Origin: Terebella lapidaria
Taxonomy: Eukaryota > Annelida > Polychaeta > Terebellida > Terebellidae
Assembly (NCBI GenBank): GCA_949152475.1
Contig: OX424563.1
Location: 5,491,001-5,555,000, forward strand
DNA: 64,000 nucleotides
Direction: 5' to 3'
Below the pieces are notes generated by a model that saw only the letters and a list, made by a program, of their open reading frames with translations, made no database searches and was not told the DNA's origin. Below, piece by piece: positions 20,056 to 29,728 of this stretch; position 1 is the first letter of the stretch, and each line of letters begins with the position of its first letter. The position numbers and the translations under genes were made by a program.

Positions 20056-21693
20056 TAAGGGGCCGGTCATTATTTATCAGGTGGGGGGGGGGGGGGGTCA
20101 CACTTTCATTTTCAACATTATTGGGGGGTCATACTTTTATTTTCGATGGGACTGGGGGGTCGGAGTTTGAAATTGAGTTATTTTGAGAAAATCTGAATAG
20201 TAAAATAGTTAAATAATTAGGTGGAAACAATCCACTCAATATCAGTACATGGACTGATTGGAGTATGCGATTGAATTTCATAACATTTTCAGTAAAACCA
20301 TAATCTCACTGAAACCGGATCCCGCAGAGGACCATCCAGGAACACCAACATCGAGAGATGCCGCAATCCGTGTGCATCAGGGCTCAAAATTTATAATTTT
20401 ATCCAGGAGCCAAAGGCTCCTATTTCGCTCCTATTCAACAATTTTTAGGAGCCAATTGGCTCCTAGAAGCACATTTCAATATTACTTTACAGATTTTCAT
20501 CAGCCAATTGGCTCGAGAGCTCTATTGCCTGGGAGCAAATCTGAAATGTTATGGGCCTATGGCTACCCAATTCTGAGCCCTGATGTGCATTGATCAACGC
20601 TCATCACTCAGATCGAAACATTGTCACCAAGAATCAACTTTGGACCTAACGGAGCAGCATTACAGCTGAACACGGTGCCAGCAAGGACGAACCCAGATCA
20701 GCAGGGTCCTGTCACAAACAAACCACGGATCAACCAGTCCATACCACCCTGAGCAACATATCATCCCTTACAATGAACCCGAACTAGCATGCCAGAACCA
20801 CAGACTGGTTTTCCACTCAAAATTTTGTCAACACATAACCCCACTGAGGATATTCCCCGAAGACCCCAGGACTATCACACCACCATGTAAAAGACATGGA
20901 CCTTTTCACACAGAATGGCAAAATAGTCCTGGATCGCTCCGGATGACCCGGGTAGTGATCTGACTCACATGATTTGGATGGTGGCAGAACATTATGAGCC
21001 CATCATAGAGCCAACACAGACCTGATTCAAGACTAGACAAAAACCAGTTCTGAATGGCCTGATTCACCAATTCTTCCCTGCTCATCAATGATATGTGGAA
21101 GAGCCCTGTATTTTTCGCGAGTTCGCTATGGTGTCCAGTCAGTCGGTGAGGGTTTTCATACATTTTTCCATTCCATCAAACATTTCGAGTCAAGGAATCA
21201 ACTGAATGATCTTTGACCTAGGTCTCGAGTGTTTCAAGTGGGCTCCGAAACGATGGCTTGTGTAGTGAAAAAGAATATGCTAGTATCATACAAGTAATAA
21301 TTGTTGTAATGGCATTCACACTTGAAGCGAAGGAATGGTGGATACACGGAGAGCACAAATCATAATATTCACTGACCTCATAGTATCATAAATTTGCGAC
21401 AAAAGTCACAATTGTTCAAATAGAAATGTAAATAAAGCATAAAAAGCATTCAAGTATCATATATATTATGATACTGTTGTGTTGTAATTATCATCAATTG
21501 TGAAGCATACCCTTATATTCATACATGGGGATTGGGGGGGGGGGGGGGGTCATACTTTTATTTTGGATCTTGGTGGGGGGGAGGGGGATCATAGATTGGT
21601 TTTCGATATCGGTGAGGGGTCAAACTTTGAAAACTCATTTCTCGGAAAAAGCATCCACCCCCCCCCCCCCACCCAGTAAATAATGACCGGCCC
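20056..21693. mobile_element. TIR element with AGGGGCCGGTCATTATTTA ends
   Basis: Both ends read AGGGGCCGGTCATTATTTA inward, followed by G-runs (about 20083 and, reversed, about 21660). Subterminal repeats include GGGGGTCATACTTTTATTTT on both sides. The element is 1.64 kb, interrupts a minisatellite monomer, and encodes no recognisable transposase. Flanks (GATA / AATG) do not give a clear duplication. The superfamily is undetermined. Confidence 0.8.
20370..20590. mobile_element. 205-bp hAT-like MITE with 8-bp TSD
   Basis: The element proper (20378-20582) has inverted ends CAGGGCTCA(A/G)AATT. It is flanked by GTGTGCAT (20370-20377) and ATGTGCAT (20583-20590), identical at 7 of 8 bases. CAGGG ends and an 8-bp duplication are typical of hAT elements. 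Internally there are AGGAGCCAATTGGCTCCT palindromes. It is nested in the 20056-21693 element. Confidence 0.8.
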
Positions 21694-21763
21694 CTAATGA
21701 AATGGCTAATATCTCGCTCATTGTCAACTTTAGCTTAGGAATCAATTTTGGAGTAGGAAAAAT

Positions 21764-21999
21764 CAAAAGTTTTAAAATAACTTTTATTTTTATACTATGC
21801 ATACTTACCTCTGACTATGGGGTCGTGTAATTGGCGAGCCCTCATTCGCCAACCACACATGAAATATGGGTGAAAAAGCTAAACGAAAGTTAGCCGGTCC
21901 TTTTAGACCCTGTGTTAGTAATGGTAGTTACCTGAGCAGTTCACCCTCCGTGTGGTAGCATGATCGTGCCGGTCCACTGCCTCCCAGTTCACTTTTGTT
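21764..21999 (-). repeat. DIRS terminal repeat (3' end of element)
   Basis: Positions 21801-21999 are the reverse complement of 26904-27102, with landmarks ATACTTACCTCTGACTATGG, TTGGCGAGCCCTCATTCG and GTGGTAGCATGATCGTGCC. The outer 37 bases (21764-21800) are unique to this end and are repeated, inverted, in the internal complementary region. Confidence 0.9.
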
Positions 22000-22085
22000 G
22001 AGTTGCAACACTTGATCACTGAAGGTTCTCTTCTGAAAAGACAAGAAGATAATCAGCGGGAAGGAGGGTGGGACCATCCAACGTC

Positions 22086-22175
22086 AGAGGTAAGTATGCA
22101 TAGTATAAAAATAAAAGTTATTTTAAAACTTTTGATTTGTTATGCTAAGCTATACTTACCTCTGACTATGGGGAA
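22086..22175. repeat. DIRS internal complementary region
   Basis: The first half is the reverse complement of the left outer edge (21764-21816). The second half (about 22134-22175, TTGTTATGCTAAG then ATACTTACCTCTGACTATGG) is the reverse complement of the right outer edge (about 27082-27116). The two edges are therefore joined here, as expected for the template that circularises DIRS elements. It lies between the recombinase gene and the 3' terminal repeat, the usual place. Confidence 0.85.
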
Positions 22176-22446
22176 TGGCCTGCCGGCGGTGGGCCCCTCA
22201 GAGAGAAAGTATGCCTGCACAAGATCATCCTCTGAAAAACAGAAGGATGAGAACTATGCATAATACCAGTGACTATAATTACTGTATAAAGGATAAGGAA
22301 CCTGCTCCTTTCCTATAGTAATTATAATACTAATTAACCACAGAGTAGCTCGGAGGTTAAAAGTATAATGAGAGAGGTATTGTAATCCAGAAGAATCTGA
22401 GATTACATACCTGACGACGAGTCCCTTGTGAGGCAATGAGCCGTAA

Positions 22447-23928
22447 CTAGGTGTTGAGACGGCGCTCCCCCCCCCCCCCCCCCCCCGGACTCTTGGCAGA
22501 AGAAGCAGTGGGTTGCACGATGACTTGAGCCGCGACGACGGGACCCAGATGATAGAGATCATCCCCGAGGAGAGATACATCCCGCAGGTAGAAGGAAGAG
22601 AATGTAGAGTGCGACTTCCAGGTAGCGGCTTTCATGAGATCAGTAAGTGACATGTTGTGGGCGAAAGACCATGACGTAGAGATGGCGCATACCTCGTGAG
22701 CCGTCTGACCGCAGAGCTGATGGAGGTCACGACGATCTTGACTATAGGCACGAGTAACAACAGCCTTGATCCAGAGTGAAATCGTGTTCTTAGAGACTTG
22801 CCCTCGCGACGCCGAAAACGGGAGGAAGAGACGTGAGTCGCTTGGTCGTGAAGGCCTAGTCCTCTTCAGGTAAACTCGCAGAGCACGCACTGGACACAGG
22901 GACAGATCCCCACAGTCAGTCGCCAATTGAGATAAGGCAGGGATAGAGAACGTTCGCATCCCGGCCACCAGGGCAGAAGGAGTTTCGGTCTTGGCAAGAA
23001 ACTCAATGTGATAACAGAGAGTAGCGGAGGACCAATCCTCCGGGTGTAACACCTCCGCAGACAGTCCCTGAAGCTCACTGACCCGCTTCGCGGGAGCAAG
23101 GGCCAACAGGAAAACCATCTTGTGTGTGAGAAAACGAAGCTCCGCTTCCTCGAGAGGCTCGTATGGAGGTTCGTTCCGACTGGATAGGACCAAAGATAAG
23201 TCCCACTTCGGTGCACGGGAGACCGTCGGTCGATCCTGGGCAAAGGATCTGAACAGGGCAGAGATCTCCCGTGATGCCGAAATATCCAAACCGTGAGAAG
23301 CCAACACATTTGACAAGGCAGCACGGTATCCCTTGACAGTAGTAAGAGCACGCTTGCGCTTGTCCCTTAACCAGACGAAAAAGTCCGCTACCGTAGGGAG
23401 AGGGAGACGGCGTGGATCAACTTGCCGTCGATTACACCAAGAGGAGAAGACCTTCCACTTGGCTTGATATAGGCGCTCTGAGGATGACCGAACTGTTCTG
23501 GACATCCGCTTGGCAACGTTCTTCGAAAAGCCAGCCTTTCTGAAGGAACGCCGGATAATCTCCACGCGTGAAGATGCAGGACGTCGAGGTGCTCGTGGAA
23601 CTGACGACCCTGACGAAGAAGGCTGGGGATCGAGGGCAGAGACCGGGGAAGATCCACCAGGAGACCCAGCAGCTCTGGGAACCAAGGCTTGGCGGGCCAA
23701 CTGGGAGCCACTAGAACGATCTGAGTGGTGCTTGATCGAATCCTCTGCAGAACCACGGGAATCAGAGAGAAAGGTGGAAAAGCATACGCCCAAAGGGTGG
23801 ACCAGTCGTGGGCGAGAGCGCCGTCCGCCCAGGCATGAGGGTCCGGGAATGGAGACACGTAGAGCGGCAGACAGTTGTTCTGGAACGTGGCGAACAGGTC
23901 CAAGTGAGGCTGACCCCAAAGACGCCAC
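22447..23928 (-). pseudogene. DIRS tyrosine recombinase, active-site Arg lost
   Basis: An open frame of up to 493 codons. The recombinase domain begins near 'SSRVEIIRRSFRKAG' with a SAM-like region, followed by 'AKRVSELQGLS' (first catalytic Arg), 'CGQTAHEVCAISTSW' (box II), and 'FSSFYLRDV' (catalytic Tyr). Box II normally reads His-x-x-Arg in this family; here the Arg position is Cys, encoded by TGC in a GTATGCGCC context, consistent with a CpG C-to-T change. Its N-terminal part overlaps the RNase H/RT frame in another phase, as is usual in DIRS. Probably inactive. Confidence 0.85.
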
Positions 23929-24330
23929 AGGCTACAGCAGACCTGGGGGTTGAGAGACCAGTTCGAGGAGACCGGACCCCTCCGAGAGAGGGCGTCGGCG
24001 ATGGTGTTCATGGAGCCCGGGATGTGACGGGCTAGAAGGCTGACATCCTGGGACTCCGCCCACTCCAAGATTTTCCGAGTCAAGTTGCTCAGCTCCCTTG
24101 ACCGTGTCCCCCCCCTGGTTCTTGATATAGCTGATGACCGTTGTGTTGTCGGTCATGGCCAGGACCGTGGACCCGGCAACCGTCCGTTGAAAATGACGCA
24201 GGCCCAACCAGACGGCCCGGAGCTCCAACCAGTTGATGTGATGGCGATGATCCGCCGCCGACTAGAGACCAGAGACTTGGGTAACAGGCTTGGCGGTAGA
24301 AGCCGTAACAGAGGTATCCGCCGACCTGGC
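23388..24330 (-). pseudogene. DIRS RNase H / RT C-terminal remnant, frameshifted
   Basis: Two frames carry consecutive parts of one domain. The upstream part (to about 24228) has 'HHINWMELRAVWLGLRHF' and 'TDNTTVISYIKNQGG'. The downstream part (from 24083 down) has 'ARHIPGSMNTIADALSR' and 'WSLNPQVCCSLW..LDLFATFQN'. The switch falls in a run of eight G (plus-strand C run near 24108-24116), one base longer than the frame needs. Upstream, a TAG near 24264 replaces a residue that is usually Trp. No polymerase catalytic motif was found further upstream. Confidence 0.8.
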
Positions 24331-26290
24331 TGGACTGGAGACCCGGAGCATCTAGACCGGAGGTTCACCAGACTCCTGATCCACGGAGGAAGCAAGACTG
24401 GAGGCTCCATGTGTAGTCACGTACAAAGGATGCCCCTGTTCCAAACTAGAGGCATAGAACACCTGGAATCCCGCTCACGGTTGAAGTCCGAGTGCGGAAC
24501 CTGGTCCCTGCGGCTGCCACGCGAATCCCTACGGAAGAACTTGGTCCAACCCAACAACGGTCCAACACCGGAAACGATCCGCCCGACTGGAGGACAGACG
24601 GACCCAATCCTCAAATCGGAGCTGGTACGCAGGCCGAACTGGACGGTGATAGCGACCAGGCGAGGCCGGGCGGTCCACCGCTGGTGGAACACCAACAGCC
24701 GTGGCTGTTGAACCGCGGAGAAAAACCAGCGCTGGAGGCAGATGAAAGGTCCACAGACTGACAGTCGGCCGGTGGCTGGACGCAGGATAAATCGCTGGGC
24801 CGGAAGATCCACGAGCTAAGCACCGCTGGCTATTGTTGACGGACACAGTCAGGTGAACCACCGCGAAGCCCTGCCACCGCTAGAAAAGTGGTAGCCCGGG
24901 CAGGAGAGGCGTCACGATGCTGAACATGGCCTGGGCTGACATCGAGCCAGAGGATGGGCGGCTCACCGCCGGAAGAACGAGCCGAGCGGCAACGACGGTC
25001 GGGCGAAGCCGGGCGGCTCACCGCCGGGGGAGCACTAGCCGCCGTGGTAGATGAACCGCGGTGCGAACTCGAGCTGGAAGCAGAAGAACCACGGTCCGCA
25101 GACTGACGGTCGGCCGGTGGCTGGTCACGGGGTAGATCACTGGGCTGAGAGACCCGCGGCTTGGCCACCGCTGGCTGACGATCCATCTCACGGTCGGTTG
25201 AACACCCGTGAGGGGCAGCGCCGGCCGGTGAAGAAGAACCCTGGGCAATGAAGTCGTCACGGTGCTGAACACGGCCCGGGCTGACAACTGAAGACTTGTC
25301 CACAACGACTACATCAACGACGTCGTCGGTGAGCTGGACGGTGGAGTAGCCGGGGGGTGGGCCAGACTTAGCGCGACCAACGGGGCCCCTGCCTTCATCA
25401 GACTGTTCACCCGAGACCGACCCGCCGGTCCCGGCAGGCTGAGAACGGGAATCCACCGCTGAACCGCACAGCTGGACCAGAAGGAAGAGTGTGTAGCAAA
25501 CAAACAGCCCACGGTAGCAATCACATGGTAGCACCACAGGCAGGAACGGCGTGAGCAGAAATCCATTCGAGAACGGAGCACGTCCACCGAGGAACACCAT
25601 AAGCGCGGTCCTCCAAAGGCTGGTGTGAGAAGCAGTGAGTCCCCACTGGAAACAGTAGCTCCCAGCGGCTGGCAACACCAACGGACGAACGACGGATGGA
25701 CAGAAGACACCCTGCAGTAGCACTGGTAGCTCCATGGTAGGTCACGGGGCCGGCCAAGACGCGAACACGCACGGACGACCGACGGCCGACAGCCGGTCAG
25801 AAGCAGAAAAACCCGCTAGACTTCAAGTACACCGGCGGTGCAAAGAGCGGCCGGTAAACGGTGGCAGTATCTCCCAGCAGCTGACAACACCGACGGACAA
25901 ACGATCGATGGACGAACCGTTGAGCCCCTGCAGCAGCGCTGAATGGGGGGGGGGGGGGGGGGAGGGAGGATGTCCCAGTGCCGGCGATCACTCACGGACG
26001 CACGGACGGACGGACGGTCGGTAGTAGAGAACCCGCGAGGCTGCAACAGGACTGAAGAGACACAGAGCAGAGCGCGGTCGGCAAAAGCAGACAGACGGTA
26101 GACAGCCACACGGTCGTAGAAAACCTCCTAGGCTGCCACGGCTAAACGACGTCATGGACTGGTGAGCAGCTAGTCTGTAGGAGCCGCAGGGAGAAGCCAC
26201 CGGCAACTCCCCATGCAGATCGGGCCGGGCGGTAGAGTCACGGTAACAACGCTGAGCCGAGGCTTGCCGCACTGTAGTTAACTGCCTCAT
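24331..26290. other. GC-rich, internally repetitive DIRS interior without recognisable RT
   Basis: Long overlapping open frames in several phases, rich in Arg, Ser, Pro and Ala, reflect base composition. Phrases recur, for example GACTGACGGTCGGCCGGTGG near 24757 and 25101, and ACGGACGGACGG-type runs near 25750 and 25990. A G run of about 18 lies at 25946. It occupies the place where gag and the polymerase would be, so it may be a replacement or expanded repeat. Confidence 0.5.
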
Positions 26291-26903
26291 TAACCATGAA
26301 GAAATCCACTGGCCGTACGGTAGCTGAACGGTTGCGTGAACACGACGGTCCAGTCTAAGAACGAACCACGGGGCTCCTGCCTTCCGCAGGCCGTGCGCCC
26401 GGGCCCGTTAGACGGGCCCAGCAGCCTGGGAACGGAAATCCACCGTGGAAACGTCCGCCGACCAAACGAAAACACTCTGGAGACGAACGGGCCAGGCATC
26501 TCAGCGCGTGTAGGGAAGCCCCTCCAAACCAAGATGAGAGCAAAGCAGACATCGCGGCAATGGAGGCCTGTAATCCCGACAGAATTCCCCAGAGAATCCA
26601 AACGAGAAGACGACAGCGAATCCACGGAACGACGATCCACAGAGCTCGCTCGCTTCTCCCTCCTGTCTAACGACGCTTGTCCAGAAGACAGAAAAAACCT
26701 CAGTTCACAAAATCCGAAGCGCTGAGGAGACGAACAGACAGAGCGCTTGCAAGAAAAGCAGATTCGTGCAGCAGGAACTCTAGTCGCATTTCCAAACAGA
26801 AAACTCCTCCATCGCAGCGCAGAACTTCCAAAGCTACAACTTCAAACTTCAGAAACAAAAACGCGAGCGACGGCAATGTTGTTGTTGACAGGAGCTCGCC
26901 AAA

Positions 26904-27116
26904 AACAAAAGTGAACTGGGAGGCAGTGGACCGGCACGATCATGCTACCACACGGAGGGTGAACTGCTCAGGTAACTACCATTACTAACACAGGGTCTAA
27001 AAGGACCGGCTAACTTTCGTTTAGCTTTTTCACCCATATTTCATGTGTGGTTGGCGAATGAGGGCTCGCCAATTACACGACCCCATAGTCAGAGGTAAGT
27101 ATCACTTAGCATAACA
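26904..27116 (+). repeat. DIRS terminal repeat (5' end of element)
   Basis: Positions 26904-27102 match 21801-21999 in reverse. The outer extension CACTTAGCATAACAAAT (27103-27119) is found again, inverted, in the internal complementary region. Confidence 0.9.
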
Positions 27117-27119
27117 AAT

Positions 27120-27493
27120 GAATACAAAAAATGTACTTTCGTGACCTCGAACTTGACCTTTGACTTCATTTTCAAGGATCAGAGCACAAAATAGCTAATA
27201 TATATCGATTATTATCGACTTCACAGCTTAGGAATCAATAGTGAACATATAGCAAATGATATACATGTACATGTATGCTGAATATTCTCAGGGCCTCGAA
27301 TTTGACATTCGACCTCATTTCCAAGGTCAGAGAACAAAATGGCTATTATCTCGCTTATCTCGACTTCACAGCTTAGGAATCAATTGTGGACATATAGGAA
27401 ATGTTATATTTGTCTTATGACCTTGAACTTGACCTTTGACTATGTTTTCAAGGTCAGAGCACGAAATGTCTAATATCTCGCTCAGTATCGACT
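27120..27493 (+). repeat. Minisatellite monomers, interrupted cassette
   Basis: About three diverged monomers continue from the DIRS right edge, with TTGACCTTTGAC, CAGCTTAGGAATCAAT and 'TCGCTTAT' landmarks, up to the TTAA at 27493. Confidence 0.85.
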
Positions 27494-28187
27494 TAACCTT
27501 TTCACTACTTATGGTTACGCTGCGTAACCATGCCACACCCCTGCTGCTGTACTGATGGTTACGCTGCGTAACCATGACTTTGACAACCAATAAATGTCTA
27601 TGTTACTGAGCACTGATTATATCCAATGTTACATATGCCCGAAAATGTATCTAGACGCTGAAATATAACACACATATTGGCACCGGTTGAAATTCAGGAC
27701 CTTAATTAATTGTTTAGTTAATTGACTAAATAACCTTTTAGATACTTGTGACGTCACGAATACTCATTGCAATTGACCGAGAAACGAACATTTGTCACTA
27801 GAACTGTTATATCTTCATAACTAATCAAGATACGAACATGCTATGAACACTATCATCACCCATGACATGCATTCTATCAACAATAAAAAAGAAGGCTATA
27901 AGTACGTAAGTGAGACGACGTATTGGGTTATACATGTAGCTCATTACAAATTCGAAAATGGCTATCTGGTAATAAGGAAAACGATTCCTTCCCTCGGTAA
28001 GCAATGACAAAGAGTGAAGGGATATTATATAGAAATAGCACATAAGAATACGACTTTATTTTCAACATAACTATTCTGAAAAAAAACTAAAACAAAGATA
28101 ATAAAAAATATATAAATTATATCAATTTGTACACACGAATCAGCTCAGTATGGAGGCTGAGGGGTGACTCAGTAGCGAAAAGGTTAA
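27493..28187. mobile_element. piggyBac-type MITE with TTAA duplication
   Basis: The element (27497-28183, 687 bp) is bounded by TTAA on both sides (27493-27496 and 28184-28187). Its ends are inverted CCTTTTC(A/G)CTACT. TTAA targets with CCYTTT ends are the signature of piggyBac elements. No transposase frame is present. Two copies of the perfect palindrome GGTTACGCTGCGTAACC lie near the left end. Removing it restores a normal minisatellite monomer ('TATCGACTTAATCGCTTAGG'). Confidence 0.88.
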
Positions 28188-28659
28188 TCGCTTAGGAAAT
28201 AATTGTTGACATATAAGAAAAGGTATATGCTGGATATTTTCTTGCCCTCGAACTTGACCTAATTTTTACGGTCACAGGACTCAATGGCTAATACCTCGTT
28301 TATTATCGACTTTACAACTGGAGAATCAATTGTGGACATACAAAAAAATATATGCCGAATATTCGGACGGCCTTTAACTTGACCTTTCATTTAATTTCTT
28401 AGGTCACAGAACAGAATTGTTAATATCTCTCTCATTATTTACTTTACAGCAGTTGTGCTGAATACTCTCCTGACCTTGAATTTGACCAGTAACATAAAAA
28501 AGCCCAGTATCTTAGACTCCTTGATAGACCCAGGTGCCCCACTCATCGAGTACGAAAACTTGCGCTTTGCGCTCGATGAGTGGGACACCTGGGTCTAGCT
28601 CTTTGAGTGACCTTCTTTTCAAGGCCATGGGACAAAATGGCTGATATATAAGATATAAA
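28188..28659 (+). repeat. Minisatellite monomers, end of interrupted cassette
   Basis: Diverged monomers continue, with TGACCT and 'GGTCACAGGAC' motifs. A short hairpin interrupts them at 28526-28596. Confidence 0.8.
28526..28596. repeat. Hairpin, 25-bp arms
   Basis: Arms AGACCCAGGTG..CCCACTCATCGAG and the reverse complement pair with one mismatch around a 21-base loop. It is probably a small inserted element. Confidence 0.75.
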
Positions 28660-28700
28660 ACATATATTGTCCGGTAACATTTCTTTGCATTTGGGCGAAT
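28660..28700 (+). repeat. Cassette end block
   Basis: TTGTCCGGTAACATTTCTTTGC then ATTTGGGCGAATTT, a diverged match to the end blocks at 12132 and 13563. It closes the cassette opened at 19868. Confidence 0.65.
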
Positions 28701-29728
28701 TTGTTTATTGCATGTCTTTTTGTAATTTTCTTGTCGGTTTGTCTTGGCAAGCCCTCAGACGTGATGCACTCGATTTGTCCAAGATAGCACCCCATACATT
28801 ACTTTTCCGTCACGCTTCAGTGAATTGTTTATACACTCAGGGTAAGGATTTTCATGGAATTTTGTAAAATTGACAAATGATATGAGGGGTATTTTGAGTG
28901 TACAAGGCCTATTATCGCATATAAACATAAATATAACATTATTCAGACGTGAATAATTGACAAGCAAATGTAGAACAACAAAAACCCCGTGTAAAATTCC
29001 AACATGCACTGAGTGAACTTTCGTTATCATACGTCAGTGCCCCAAACAAGAGTTGTATTTTTAAAGATCGCACTAGAATAAATACCAGTTGTTACAATCA
29101 TAAAATCTTCCCCTGATCCACCACAGTGCCAAATAAAAAAAAAATCAACGTGATGTTATAAAGGAAAAGGTAGTCATGATAGGAGTGGCATTCTCTTTTT
29201 GACAAAATGCAAGAAAAGCTACACAAAATATCATAAATACCTAACGAGAGATCTCTCGTTATTTATTTGTTAAAATATGTATAAACAATTCATGCAATGC
29301 TATCAATCTGGTTATTGTCATAATGATTTTTTTCTTCCCTATATTTTTCTTTCCTGCAGAGACCAGAAATGTGACCTGTGTTGACATTCAGCATGCTTGT
29401 CGTCCCATGTTAGGAACCAATTGTATAAAAATTGAATAAAAAGTTGATATCACAGGGCCCTTGCTGATAATCACACTGAAGAGTTACAGACTAAATATTC
29501 ATGTATGGTATTTCAAAGATCAACCACAGACACCTAATTTTATGTGTTCATAAAAGTATAGCAGTACAACATTTAGGAACTATGACTGGAAACCTACGCT
29601 GTACTGATTTATAAACAATTAATGACAATATAGCTCCTGAATGATAGCACCATCTATTGCATAGAGGAATAAGAAATACCAGGTATTCAGAAAGATTCAA
29701 GGTTCTAAAATATATTTATATATTCACC
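28701..29728 (+). promoter_or_regulatory. 5' region of the SIT-L gene, possible 5' UTR exon at 29360
   Basis: There are no coding exons. A strong acceptor (TTTTTCTTTCCTGCAG) ends at 29359 and would open a 5' UTR exon running into the ATG at 29729. The promoter is not identifiable by eye. Confidence 0.4.

Larger units (their letters stand above)
21761..27119 (-). mobile_element. DIRS-type tyrosine-recombinase retrotransposon, decayed
   Basis: A 5.36-kb element read on the minus strand. It has inverted terminal repeats (199 bp matched: 21801-21999 and 26904-27102) with unequal outer extensions, an internal complementary region (22086-22175), an RNase H remnant (about 23640-24330) and a tyrosine recombinase (22447-23928). 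These features together define DIRS elements, which integrate as circles by recombination and leave no usual duplication. Both outer edges and the internal junction share AAAT, the likely crossover. It sits inside a minisatellite monomer at the phrase AGGAAATGATAT. The reverse transcriptase core is not visible and inactivating changes are present. Confidence 0.88.

Noticed and set aside
20056..21693. Assignment of the AGGGGCCGGTCATTATTTA element to a named superfamily
   Set aside because: Flanks give no clear target duplication and there is no transposase frame, so the family was left open.
21797..21812. ATACTTACCT at the DIRS ends considered as a U1 snRNA gene fragment
   Set aside because: Similarity stops after the first ten bases. 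It is better explained as the reverse of a splice-donor-like sequence that is part of the terminal repeat.
22447..24861. Many long open frames on both strands across 22.4-26.7 kb
   Set aside because: Only the recombinase and the RNase H remnant show family motifs. The rest are overlapping frames produced by high GC content and repeats within the DIRS element.
27493..28187. Tandem GGTTACGCTGCGTAACC palindromes considered as a CRISPR-like array
   Set aside because: Only two copies, in an animal mobile element with TTAA ends. No spacers or cas genes.
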